The translations under genes and the position numbers were made by a program. The notes under the pieces are model-generated. The model ran no database searches. It was not told where the DNA came from and saw nothing but the letters and a program-made list of their open reading frames with translations. From Protopterus annectens (lineage: Eukaryota; Chordata; Ceratodontiformes; Protopteridae): a stretch of DNA of 64,000 nt. The stretch is from positions 404,421,245-404,485,244 of the forward strand of contig NC_056738.1 in assembly GCF_019279795.1 (NCBI RefSeq). Direction: 5' to 3'. Below, one piece after another: positions 34,012-45,429 of the stretch (its first letter is position 1; each line of letters starts with the position of its first letter).

Positions 34012-34800
34012 AGATTTATTATTTTATTTATTTTATTTTATTTTATTTTACATTTGTTGACCGGGCTAGTCCAGCTGGATAATTTCCATTTTCAGTGGAG
34101 GCCCGGGGAGAAAAGCTCCACAATTAAAACAAGGTTAAACATTTAAGCAACAATGCATACATTTTAGTGTAGTAGAAAATACAGCGAAAAAAACAGGTAA
34201 AAAACAAATAGCCTAAGCTATATATTCATATTTTTTTTTTTTTTTTTTTTTAGAACAGTACAGTAATTTAGTCATTTGAAATAGCAGGGAAAGATAGTGA
34301 TTTTTACGTAGGGAGGTATGGCTGAAGAGCGAAGAAGTCATTTAGTCTGGATTGGTACAGGAGCAGAGCCAGAAGTTGTTAAGATGTAATAGAAGTTGTT
34401 TTTTGAAAAGTTGAAAGGAGTCTAGTGAGGTAATGTGTTGGGGGAGGTTATTCCATGTTTTCCCTATGGAGTTTGAAAATAGACAGTTGCCTGCTGAATT
34501 TGTAATTCTAGTTGTGGTGACTTGTATCTTTTCGGCAGATCGCAGCTGTTTCAAGTTTTTGTAGGGAGTAAGGAGGTTACTGAGAGCTGGTGTTTTTGTT
34601 GGTTGATAAAGAATGTTATGTATAATTAAGAGTTGTTGATAGATAAGCTTGTTAGGTAGTTCTAACCATTGTAATTGTTTTAAGTTATTACAGTGGTGAG
34701 TTCTGTACTGGGATGCTGTGGCAAAACGGGCTATATTATGATAGGATGTAGTTAGTTTTTTCAGGTTACCTTTAGAGAGATTGGTGTAAATAGAGGAAGC
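34012..34800 (-). mobile_element. LINE-X 3' fragment, copy 2
   Basis: The minus-strand frame at 34342-34554 contains TWNNLPQHI and FKKQLLLHL, the C-terminal LINE block. The 3' end is an AAAT-type run at 34016-34052 (coding strand), preceded by the GTTGACCGGG and AGGCCCGGGGAGAAAAGCTCC segments shared with LINE-X copy 1. The uninterrupted second pseudo-LTR (39580) shows that this is an insertion. CATAGAT-like text on both sides may be the target duplication. Confidence 0.8.
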
Positions 34801-34829
34801 ATAGATACTACATACTCATAGTACATAGA

Positions 34830-34835
<6 letters not shown>

Positions 34836-34887
<52 letters not shown>
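34836..34887. repeat. (AT)n microsatellite
   Basis: About 25 AT units. The matching site in the downstream pseudo-LTR has only a few, so the expansion came after the tandem copy formed. Confidence 0.95.
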
Positions 34888-34892
<5 letters not shown>

Positions 34893-35975
34893 ATTAATAT
34901 TATTAATTGAGATATAAGTATTAATCAGTTGGTTACCACCCCATCTGATTTTTATTATCTTTCAGGTATATGCTAATTGAACTGGGTGTTATTACTCTTA
35001 TTATTTATATCTCTTTCATTATTTATATTTGAACAATATTGTTATCAATAAACATGCAGTAGTTAATCATATTTTTTAAAATCATCAAATTATTATATTA
35101 AATATTTATTATATTTATTTAATATTTATACGTATATGTACATAGACAAAAAAATGTTTTTGGGTACATTTCATTAAATCTATGTTTACAGTTTTTAAAT
35201 TCGCACTCTAATGGCTAGTGTTGGTTTGGCTTTTTTCATTCCTTTATTCGGCGTTCATTTACATTTAAATAAAAGCAGTAAGGTTTTTGTTAGATTTAAT
35301 TATACAATAAGTTATATGTGGAACATTTGGAATTTTTACTTCGATTATTATTATTATTTTTTGTCAATTCTATTTATGTGAATGGAGTTTTTTATTTTCT
35401 GGATTGTTTAATATTAGTCTGAAAGAAATAGAAAAAAATGGGACATGTTTTTATATACACTGTCAGCTATATAGGAGATGTAGTTTCGCCACATTGATGG
35501 TTCTTTATATATGGTCTGTTTATTAACTCTATGTTATGATTTTGCACTAACACACTAGGATTAAGTAATTTTGTGCATTTGTTCTGCATGAGGTATAATG
35601 TGATACCAATATGGTACTATATAAAACCATAGAATGTTATCACCTTAATATTTCTGCGCACTTTCTTTGATGTTTAGATATTGGGTTTCATTGTGCAACC
35701 CCGTATAATTTTGCACCTATTTGTTAATATAAGCAGATCTAATACAATGGCAGAAATGCTTTTAACTGATTGTTCATATAGTGTCCTTACAAATAATTTT
35801 TAAATGATTGCAGATTTTAATGTGTGTTTTAGTTGATGTTGTTTTAAACGTGTTTTCATGGTTCAACACTTTTAATTGAATAAATCAGATAATTAGCCTG
35901 TTAATTAACTTAATGTTTATTTGCACGCCAAAAAAGTCTTGTATAAAAGGGATGTAATTTTGTTTGTAACTATAT

Positions 35976-36009
35976 CTGAAGAAGCGTAGTCCACTACGCG
36001 AAAGCGCTC
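35976..36009 (+). ncRNA. Hammerhead-like hairpin, PLE-B upstream copy
   Basis: CTGAAGA, an extra A, then a perfect 7-bp stem GCGTAGT/ACTACGC with loop CC, then GAAA and the self-complementary AGCGCT followed by C. It matches the hammerhead core CUGANGA-stem II-GAA-stem III-H apart from the extra A. Stem III could only form as a short or dimeric helix. Stem I is weak here. Hammerhead ribozymes are known in PLE pseudo-LTRs. Activity is not shown. Confidence 0.55.
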
Positions 36010-36187
36010 ATTTTTTGTCTTAAAATAAAGATGTTTTAGTTATTATGCTGAATTTCATCCTGTGGTGATTCCTTCTGGATCTGCTGTTATTGTTCGTTTC
36101 CATTCTTCCAGAGGGAGCCTTTGATTACCAGTTACAGTTCGATTTTTATTTTTTCTTGCCTACCTGCTACTGTTTCTGGTTTTACCC

Positions 36188-37200
36188 ATGGAACAAGTTG
36201 ACACTGAATTGGATTTCCATCCAGAGACGAGGACAACTACGATGCCGGTTTGGGACCTATTGAAGCATTGTAATGATAATCCTTTATTGACTCTGGAATT
36301 GACCAATAATCCGGTTACTTCACAAGCATCCAGTAATGGTGAGAACATTACAGAGTTCAATAGACTGTGCAAAGAATTTCAGGATGATTTATATAAACTC
36401 CAAAGATATGCCTGGCAGAGATTACATCTGGAAGCATGTCTTCATTTTAAAGTGGTGCCTAGAGGCATGCGCATTTTTTGCATGCCCACGTATGGGGATA
36501 GTCATCCCGTTTTACTTAGGAAGTGGCAGGACCTAAACATACAACTTGGTTTTAGCTACATTAAACTTTTATTGGAATACTTTGCTCCACTTGAGTCCGA
36601 GTTAGGAACAAGATTGACACGCAACAAAGTATCATTCTTGAACAGTTTAAATCTGAGTATTTCACTAAGAGGCTGGAAAACATCTGGTCTCAGGTAAATT
36701 TGTTTAGTGAAAGGTTAAAGCAAACCAAGCACAGAAAGCTTGTCAGAGACTCAAATGATTTTGCTCTCGGCCAGGTGTTCCTCTGGCCGAGAACAGAGAA
36801 TGCTCGTCCTATGGTTACAACCGACATAGCATGTAGAGAAGAAACACAAGTTAACAATACCCCCGTGATATCAGGCCCCACTCCTGAACCGTTTGTTTCA
36901 TCATTTATTTCTGGTTCCAATAAGACTTTGAGGAGTGAAGTGCCACTTAATATCTCTTTGCTGATTAACTCTAATGCTGCCAATTCCCCAAACGATACTC
37001 TACCCCCGAATCAACAGGCAGCCAAGACATTTATATTAGCGGGAGCAAAACCTAAAGATACAGCCCCTGCTACAAACTGTTTTTTACCGTTTCCAGTGAA
37101 ACAGCAAACAGGGTGGAGAGGCCGCTCCAACAGCAGGGGCCCACGGAAGAGGAAAGGCTCAGAAGAGAAATACGGAGCAATAAGGAAGCAAAGAAATTGA
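36188..37200 (+). pseudogene. PLE-B ORF, N-terminal region
   Basis: Two adjoining frames (36188-36697 and 36700-37200) begin at MEQVDTELDF, about 180 bases after the upstream hairpin. I recognise no catalytic motif, and N-termini of PLE proteins are poorly conserved. The second part is basic near its end (GPRKRKGS), perhaps a nuclear or nucleic-acid-binding segment. A frameshift or stop lies at about 36697. Confidence 0.65.
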
Positions 37201-37227
37201 ACTCTCTGGTATACAATTTATCTGATT

Positions 37228-38833
37228 ATGGTTCTTTCCGAAGCTGATGTTCTACTCCTTAATAAAGGTCTTAATTTTATTCCTTCACAAACTAGCCATC
37301 TTAATAAGGTCTTAACTGACCTAAGATTATTTTGTCGTAATGTATTCTTAAAAGTCTTTTTTAAAGATAATAATGCTATGCAAACTGATGCATTGAAAAA
37401 CTTTTTTAAACGTAAAAGCAGTTTCGTGCCGATGATGCCATATAACAGAGTGCTTCCAGAAAATATGTGAAAAAGAATTTTATGAGTGGTTTGCTTTGAA
37501 TAAAAAGAGATGCAGTTTTTTTTAATATCACTGCTGAAGAACAGGAATCACTTTTTAGGTTAAAAAGAAACACTGCAGTTACTATTAAGCCAGCGGACAA
37601 AGGTGGGGGTGTGGTGATACTGAATACATCTGATTATATCCACACCATGTCCGCTCTTCTTTCAGATAGAAGCACTTATGATATGGTCTCCCACGATTTT
37701 GTTAAGAAAACAATTAAAGATATACAAGACGACCTATATGATCTGTTGATGTGTGGGCAGATAAGCTGTGAGATTTATGAATATTTTTTAGTGGAGTCTC
37801 CTACCATTCCCATAATTAAAGGCTTACCTAAAGTGCACAAGCAGGTCTTACCTGTTCCTATGCGACCCATTGTTTCCAGTGATAGGTGGATTACCTCTAC
37901 CATCTCCTCATTTATAGAAAGCCTCCTAAGACCTATTGTGAATGAAATTCCTAACATTCTTAGAGATTCTTATCAGTTAATAGAGTTTTTGAAGGGGTTC
38001 AGATTAGATAAAAACTTAAACAATTATTTGCTTGTCACTATGGATGTAAAAGACTTATTTACATGCATCCCGAATGACTTGGGACTCCAAGCCATTAGAG
38101 AAATTCTTGTCACATGTTCCAACTATAGCAATAACAGACAGATATTAATCATTTATTGGATCTTATACTCAATAATAATATTTTTGTATTTCAAGACAAT
38201 TATTTTTTGCAAAAATGGGGGGTAGCTATGGGCACCCCCTGTGCAAATAGTTATGCAAATCTCGTTGTATATCAATGGGAACGTAATTTCCTATTTAAAC
38301 ATGTTCACTATAGTAAAATAAAATTATACAAGAGATTTGTAGATGACGTCCTTTTTATTTGGGAAGGCACTGAAGCAGAATGTATTCGATTTATAAAGGA
38401 AGTAGAAACCTCTACTCCTTATTTAAGGTTCACTATTGAAACCTCACATGAACAAGTACACTTCCTAGACTTAACACTTAAGTTTAGTGCTAATGGAAGA
38501 ATTACTACTTCCTTGTACAGAAAACCTACCTGGAGAAACACATTATTGAGATATGAAAGTATGCATCCCAGGTTTACCTTTCAAGGCATTGTTATCAACC
38601 AGTTCCATAGGATAGCTAGGATATGCAGCGACAGTGAAACCTTATATTGTGAACTAGATAATTTAGAAATATTATTTAAAGAAACAGGTTATACTAACCA
38701 AATGATTACAAGATGCAAACAACAAGTGTTTGATGTCAATTTCATTGACAAGCGCTCTACACAGTGTGATAGGAGATATACTTCCCATGATATGAAGACC
38801 AGGAAAGGGAAATTTACAGATAAATTGTCTTAA
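37228..38833 (+). pseudogene. PLE-B reverse transcriptase
   Basis: Blocks in order: LLNKGLNFIPS, IKPADKGGGVVIL (near 37590), KGLPKVHKQ with MRPIVSSDRWI, VTMDVKDLFTCIPND (motif A), GVAMGTPCANSYANL (motif B) and RFVDDVLFIW (motif C, Asp pair at 38342-38347). Both catalytic sites look intact. The frame is broken by a stop near 37470 and a frameshift near 38150. PLE RTs are related to telomerase and extend the nicked target end. Confidence 0.92.
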
Positions 38834-38835
38834 GT

Positions 38836-39484
38836 TACCAAATACACAAGCGATATTGCTTCCCTCAAAAAAGTAGTCAGCAAGAATTGGAACATACTTA
38901 TTACGGACCCTTTCACTAAGTCTATTGTAGGTGATTACCCTAGATTTAGTTATAGAAATTGTAATAATCTTAAACAAATACTTTGTATAGAAAAAACTAA
39001 TCTACACAATGTTGAAGAATCTTCTCGAAATGGCACTTATTCTTGTGGCCATTGCCACATGTGCCCCTATATCTCTAAGAATCTTTGCTTTACACATCCT
39101 GAAGGTTTTTTCATGTTTACACCAAAATATTATAGTGATTGCAACAGCACTAATCTTGTGTATCTTGCAACATGTGAAAATTGTGATGCATTTTATGTGG
39201 GCTTGACTAAGAGGAGATTAAGAGATAGGGTCTATAACCACCTCTATGACATTAAGAAAGGGAACGAGCAAAATGTGCTAGCAAAGTACATATTAGATTT
39301 TACAACCCACACTTTTAGTTTTAAAGTCTTAGAATTCGTTGTTCAAAGTTTTAGAGAAGGTGATAGCATTAATCAACTGGCATGTGCTGAGCTTAAATGG
39401 ATTTTTACTTTAAAAGCACATGTTTATCCGGGTATTAATCAGTTTGTCTCCATCAAACCTATATTAAATAATAGAAAACTATAG
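38836..39484 (+). pseudogene. PLE-B GIY-YIG endonuclease end
   Basis: A stop near 38834 separates it from the RT. A connecting region leads to CGHCHMC and then LVYLATC..CDAFYVG, RRLRDRVYNH and a final ELKWIFTLKAHVYPGIN. The order Cys cluster then GIY-YIG fits Neptune/Poseidon-like vertebrate PLEs. I cannot decide the clade by eye. Confidence 0.9.
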
Positions 39485-40798
39485 TTTTTTATATATTCCT
39501 AATTGTTAATTTCTTATTCCATCCTTGGCATTTTTCATAAAGATTTTGTACAGTAAGCATAGTTTGAAACCTTGTTACACATAGATACTACGTATATATA
39601 TATTTGTTATTAATATTATTAATTAATAGAGAGATAAGTATTAATCAGTTGGTTACCACCCCATCTGATTTTTATTATATTTCAGGTACATGCTAATTGA
39701 ACTGGGTGTTATTACTCTTATTATTTATATCTCTTTCATTATTTATATTTGAACAATATTGTTATCAATAAACATGCAGTAGTTAATCATATTTTTTAAA
39801 ATCATCAAATTATTATATTAAATATTTATTATATTTAATATTTATACGTATATGTACATAGACAAAAAATTTTTTTGGGGTACATTTCATTAAATCTATG
39901 CTTACAGTTTTTAAATTCGCACTCTAATGGCTAATGTTGGTTTGGCTTTTTTCATTCCTTTATTCGGCGTTCATTTACATTTAAATAAAAGCAGTAAGGT
40001 TTTTGTTAGATTTAATTATACAATAAGTTATATGTGGAACATTTGGAATTTTTACTTCGATTATTATTATTATTTTTTGTCAATTCTATTTATGTGAATG
40101 GAGTTTTTTATTTTCTGGATGGTTTAATATTAGTCTGAAAGAAATAGAAAAAAATGGGACATGTTTTTATATACACTGTCAGCTATATAGGAGATGTAGT
40201 TTCGCCACATTGATGGTTCTTTATATATGGTCTGTTAACTCTATGTTATGATTTTGCACTAACACACTAGGATTAAGTAATTTTGTGCATTTGTTCTGCA
40301 TGAGGTATAATGTGATACCAATATGGTACTATATAAAACCATAGAATGTTATCACCTTAATATTTCTGCGCACTTTCTTTGATGTTTAGATATTGGGTTT
40401 CATTGTGCAACCCCGTATACTTTTGCACCTATTTGTTAATATAAGCAGATCTAATACAATGGCACAAATGCTTTTAACTGATTGTTCATATAGTGTCCTT
40501 ACAAATAATTTTTAAATGATTGCAGATTTTAATGTGTGTTTTAGTTGATGTTGTTTTAAATGTGTTTTCATGGTTCAACACTTTTAATTGAATAAATCAG
40601 ATAATTAGCCTGTTAATTAACTTAATGTTTATTTGCGCGCCAAAAAAGTCTTGTATAAAAGGGATGTAATTTTGTTTGTAACTATATCTGAAGAAGCGTA
40701 GTCCACTACGCGAAAGCGCTCATTTTTTGTCTTAAAATAAAGATGTTTTAGTTATTACGCTGAGTTTCATTCTGTGGTGATTCCTTCTGGATCTGCTG
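39008..40798 (+). repeat. PLE-B downstream pseudo-LTR
   Basis: It repeats 33434-36110 without the LINE insertion. It ends in GGATCTGCTG, followed by an (ATT)n run and the target duplication. Confidence 0.9.
40688..40721 (+). ncRNA. Hammerhead-like hairpin, PLE-B downstream copy
   Basis: Identical to the upstream copy across core and stem. It is about 1.2 kb beyond the nuclease stop and 40 bases before an AATAAA, so it would lie near the 3' end of the PLE RNA. Confidence 0.55.
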
Positions 40799-40800
40799 TG

Positions 40801-40831
<31 letters not shown>

Positions 40832-40832
40832 G
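40801..40832. repeat. (ATT)n at the PLE-B 3' end
   Basis: About ten ATT units between the PLE-B end and the right target duplication. Simple repeats at this position may come from RT slippage during insertion. Confidence 0.9.
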
Positions 40833-40836
40833 TATT

Positions 40837-41570
40837 GGATATGGTATTAAAAATGCTAGAGGTGGCCTATGAAAAGATATTATTGAATATCATGAATTAA
40901 GATGGTAAATCAAGCTTGATGTTTTAAAACATCCTGGTTTAAACAACAGTTTGTCTATTGCTAATGTTTTAAAATTGCATTCGTACTTCTTTTGAGTAAG
41001 AACATTTTATATGTGTGTATCACGTTAAGTATGGTTTTTACATTGGGTTTAGCCATGTGTATAGAGTGGGAGGGAAGCATTTTTGATCGTTTTTTACTAA
41101 CATAAGGGTTATTTAAACCAAATTTGATTTACTGTTGCTTAGATTCTGATGAATCTGTTAATGCACCAAACTTTCAGCTTTTCCCGGTTAGAGGTCACCA
41201 CAACAGAACTCCGGTCCGCTAATGATTGGCAGTGGATTTTTATGGTGCCAAGTTGCCAGCCTGTCGCCCAACCTTTAAAGAAGGCATACCCATTCATGCA
41301 CCTATCTGCATGTCTTTCACGTCACTTGACCACGGGGAGGACATGCAGACTCCACACAGAATGCGCTCCAGCCGAGAATCGAATGGGAGAACCTCTTGCT
41401 GTGAGGTGATAACTCTAACCGCTGCACCACCTTGGCCCTTTTGTTAATACACCAAACAAAAGCACTAAATTTTTTTGTGTGAGTAATAAAGAATTCAGTT
41501 TTCCTTCATCTGGCTGGCTATATCTTTGTTTTTATCTGTTTGTTGCTTGGTTCCTGGTGGATTTGTGATA
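40837..41570 (+). mobile_element. PLE-A plus-strand copy, part 3: 3' end
   Basis: It continues from GGATATGGTATTAAAAATGC and matches the reverse complement of 27870-28150. CTGATGA at 41147 sits where the hairpin lies in PLE-B. A SINE has landed just behind it. After the SINE, AATAAAG and about 80 bases more lead to the likely element end near 41570. Confidence 0.8.
41172..41441 (-). repeat. SINE-A, full length, with 16-bp target duplication
   Basis: Minus orientation, with the tail (TTTCAGCTTTTCCCGGTTAG) on the left and the tRNA-like head on the right. The flanks TGTTAATGCACCAAAC (41156-41171) and TGTTAATACACCAAAC (41442-41457) differ by one base. On the coding strand the B-box region reads GGTTCTCCCATTCGATTCTC-like, after an A-box-like GTGGTGCAGCGGTTAGAG. 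Confidence 0.9.
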
Positions 41571-41597
41571 ACAGTGGGAGGACGAATGCATAGCTCT

Positions 41598-42465
41598 CAA
41601 GTATGCACAAAACTCCAGAAGGTTTACAATTTTTGTTTGGAAGTATTTGCATAGGTATTTGCATACCCCAAGCAGACTTCAAATATTTTTTTTCTCAGGT
41701 AGATAGCAAATGTTGGAGGTGCGATGAATAAGAAAGAGGTAACTGGGAACATATCTTTTGGGAGTGCAATGAGTTGGGAAATTTAAAAAAAGAAATCCCT
41801 AAGGTAACTGGGAACACATCTTTTGAGAGTGCAATGAGTTGGGAGATTTAAAAAAGAAATTCCTGTAGTGCTTTCTGTCAGAAATGTGTGAGCAGTGAGT
41901 GATTCTTTTGATCGGGAATCTCCGGATCTAAATTGCCTAAGTGTAGTAAAGCCTTGTTAGGTTTTAATTATGTTGGCTGCCAAAAAAATCAATTACTAGA
42001 GAACTGAAATCCAAGTCTAAACCAACTGTATATGAAGTATTGAATATTGTGAAAGAGAGAGAGAAAAGACCTGGAAGAGAAATTTGTAGAAAAAGGAAGG
42101 AGCAAACTATATAGAAGTAAATGGAAATCATGGGAGCAATATATGCAGAGTATTGCTAATAAAGAGGAGTGAGGTTTAAGGCAGGATGTGAGCAATTTAT
42201 GTAATGCTGGACTGATGACAAGATATCTAGAAAGATGTACATGTGATATATAATGTATGTAAATGGGAAAAATGCTAATGTTTTTTTCTTTTCTGTAATA
42301 TGCATTGGCTTATGTCTTAAGTGATAATTCAGTAAAGGTGTTGGATACTTGTATTCTGTCCCATGTTACTAATTATGAAAGAAAATGGGTTCTGAGTAAT
42401 ACGTAATTAATTTCTATGTTAATTTGTGAAAATGAATAAAGGAATTTAACATTGCGGAACTTAAA
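41598..42465 (+). pseudogene. Tx1-like L1 ORF2 C-terminal end and 3' UTR
   Basis: The frame from CAGTGGGAGGAC reads QWEDE, then WKYLHRYLHTPSRL, then CWRCDE, the cysteine-containing C-terminus of L1 ORF2, followed by HIFWECN. It is the same type and orientation as the L1 ending at 27860. A 65-bp tandem duplication lies at 41738-41864. The end near 42440 has AATAAAGG. Confidence 0.75.
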
Positions 42466-42469
42466 TGTT

Positions 42470-44115
42470 TAGACGTAGGGTTACTTTGTAGCATTAAATT
42501 GTGTTGATTTAAGAGTGCACAATTAGATGCAGTTTCAGACTGAATGTTCAGACCTGTATCTGTATGAGAAAAAATGATTCATTTTGAAAACGCTAATTAA
42601 AAATGAACAAGCTTGGTACTGTTCCATAACTTAACACCTGCAAGGTCATCAAACCTAAAATAGAGTGAAAACACCTCTTCACAAGAACTAATCGTGTAAG
42701 TGCGACTGTGCTTTTTTAAATCGGAGCAAAGTATAACTGTTGCATGAAAAACGTGAGAGAAATTCTGCTGAAAGCATGTGATTATTTTTTTCCCTAAATG
42801 AACTAATTATTAAACTTTATATAAATAACAAACAATTTCAGTGGTAAACATAACCATTCCATGATTAAAATGGGTTAATTTTTTGTTTTAAAAAATTAAC
42901 ATTTATTTTCTGCCTGAAGCTGAGCTGGTATGTTTGGTAATAAAGCCTATATGTAAATTTTAGTCATCATGAGGATGAGGAAAATATTATTTCCTCTGCA
43001 TATTTTGGTAGCATTGACCCAAAACTGAAGGAGCCTGAAAGAAGATTTGTCCCCATGGATTACAACAGATAGGCAGTATTTGAATATTAAGTCAAAATAA
43101 GTTAAAATGGCATCAGAATGGAAAAATACATGTAGGTTCCTCTGATTTAGCTCTCAGTTTAAATGTTTTATTATGGCTCCCTCAGATGTTTAAGAAATTC
43201 ACAAATGTAGATCAACAAAATCATTCCTATTTTATATAGTGTGTGTACATTGTAATTCATGCATGTCTGCATACATACAGATACACACACACACACATAT
43301 TAATAAATATAATGTGCATGCAGTTTGGCTTTGGGTATCTCGGTAACGGTAAACAGTGTGTTATATTGAGGCTGTTGAATTGATGGCATTTTTTGTTCTT
43401 CTTTTCTGTGTGTTGGATTGAGTTTATGCATTGAATGAGTGCTAGCCAGGGTTTAAAATACTTCTGGAATGCAATGGTGTGAATAAAGTGAATACCAGCT
43501 TGAGATTATTTTTCTGAAATGTGTACATGTAGTGAAAGCTGAGAAAATATTTAGCAACTTTCTTATCTTAAGATAAGTCAAACAGCTGTTAACAGCTAGC
43601 TATTTTTAACCAGAAAAAAGTAAGTAATAATTAGAGAAGTCAGTATTCTGTAGTTCGATATTAAAGCGGAGGTGTCCAATTAACGTGTTCCTGTATGACT
43701 GCATTTATTCCCAGGTGGTAGGAAACGAACCATATTATTTGTGAATGTGTAAACTGAGTAGCTATATTTTCCTTGATCCCTTATTCCTCTTTCTGAGCAG
43801 TAATTATTTGTTTCTGTGGTGATTTTGGAACGAGTAAGCAGTTCTGTTTGGAAACTTCTCCACAACTAAGCATATCCATTTTTTTGGAGTCGATGAGCAA
43901 GTTTGCTGATTATTCTCATCTTTAGTTGTAATCAGAATTTTTTTGTTTTTCTGTTGTGCATGCATTTACCAATGTGTATGAGTGTACATGGGGAAAAGTT
44001 ATTAAAATTTTATGCAAGAAAACACTCCGAAATTTGGGAAAGAAATGCATGCTTTGTGTTGTGCTGATCAATATTTGATAAATACTAGGCAGGATTTTTG
44101 CCATGTCGAAAATTT
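42470..44115. other. No feature recognised
   Basis: AT-rich, with a short (CA)n at about 43284. The open frames lack motifs. Confidence 0.4.
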
Positions 44116-44119
44116 AACA

Positions 44120-45045
44120 GCCCTCAGATAGCAGCAGTTGATGCCTCTTTTGTGGAAAAATAATGGTAATATTGGATATGTTTTATTGTTAGAAATGGAT
44201 AGATTGGGAATTAAAACCATATATCAGCATGCATATGTTGAAAACAGATCTATTACCACCTGTAACATGATGTTCTATAAATATATACTAACAGATATGA
44301 ATGAAAAATTGTGCTGTGATGTAATTTTATATAGATTTAACTTCAGCATTTGACAGGGTCATACACATAACACTGATCAATAAATTAGTATAACTGGGTA
44401 TTGATGTATTCTTGATAAGATGGATAACTGCATGGCTTACAAATAGGACATGACAAGTATCATACAGCAACTGGACAGGCGAAATCCTTGGTTACAGTCA
44501 GGGTGTCCCACAGGGCTCTGTCCTAGGCCCTTACTTGTTTAGATTGTATCTTTCAGACCTAACTCTTTCATCTGAGGTGTTCTACAGTCTATATGCAGAT
44601 GACCTGAAATTGGGTAAACTGATTACATGTGTTACAGATAAGACATGTCTGCAAAATAACTTGACTAAATTGACCATTTGGGCACAGGAGAATAATATGT
44701 TGATAAATACATCAAAAACTAAGCATATGAGATTTGGGAGACAAACTGAAAGGTGAATATTTAATAAATCACACAGTGATTGAAACTGTAGACTCATTTA
44801 AGGACCTGAGTATATGGGTAGACTCAGCTGTGAGTTTTTCTAATCATATCAACCAATTGGTTAATGATAGTTATAGAACCATAGGTTGTATTAAAAAAAT
44901 TATAAAGTCTAGGAAATCAAAAATAATGAAGTCATTGTTTGTTAGTTACATTAGACCCAAACTTGAGTATGTAGTAACAATATGGAAACCCTGTAAGAAC
45001 ACAAGCATGAATAAACTGGAAAGAGTATAACTGAAATATACCAAG
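44120..45045 (+). pseudogene. CR1/L2-like LINE RT, 5' part of a split copy
   Basis: The text YVENRSITTCN, then a DVILYRFNFS.F-like block, QGVPQGSVLGP-like text and FYSLYADDLKLG (RT YADD at about 44592) are ordered RT motifs. The frame at 44734-45030 gives FKDLSIWVDSAVSFSNHI and SYIRPKLEYVVTIW, post-RT blocks. It stops near 45045, where an RTE-like tail begins. The rest of this LINE resumes at 47285. Confidence 0.8.
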
Positions 45046-45046
45046 G

Positions 45047-45429
45047 GTATCCTTCTTTTTCTTCTTTCAGCTGCTCCCGTTAGGGGTCGCCACAGCAGAT
45101 CTACTATGTCCATTTCTTCCTGTCCTCTGCATCTTGCTCTGTCACACCAACTGCCCGCATGTCCTCTCTCACCACATACCTTATCTTAGGCCTTCCTCTT
45201 TTCCTGTTACCTGGCAGCTTCATCCTTAGCATCTTTTTCCCAATATACTCTGCATCTCTCCTCAGCACATGTCCCAAACCAATGTAATCTTGCCTGTCTG
45301 GCTTTGTCTCCAAACCTTCCAACCTGGGCTGACCCTCTAATATACTTATTCCTAATCCTGTCCATCCTCGTCACACCCAGTGCAAATCTTAACATCTTCA
45401 ACTCTTCCACGTCAAGCTCTGACTCCTGC

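Larger units (their letters stand above)
33434..36110 (+). repeat. PLE-B upstream pseudo-LTR (tandem 3' copy)
   Basis: It matches 39009-40798 almost base for base, apart from a LINE-X insertion and an expanded (AT)n run. It begins inside the coding region, so it contains a complete GIY-YIG coding segment, 3' untranslated DNA and the hammerhead-like hairpin. Confidence 0.9.
33411..40847 (+). mobile_element. Penelope-like element PLE-B, tandem form with target duplication
   Basis: A partial upstream copy (pseudo-LTR) and a longer copy in tandem, the known PLE arrangement. The flanks GGATATGGTAT (33411-33421) and GGATATGGTAT (40837-40847) are an 11-bp direct repeat. The PLE-A minus copy has this target once (GGATGTGGTATT, reverse of 28138-28150), which confirms PLE-B insertion into PLE-A. 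A LINE-X fragment interrupts the upstream pseudo-LTR. The coding region has about five breaks but a high overall quality, so this is one of the younger insertions here. Confidence 0.9.
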
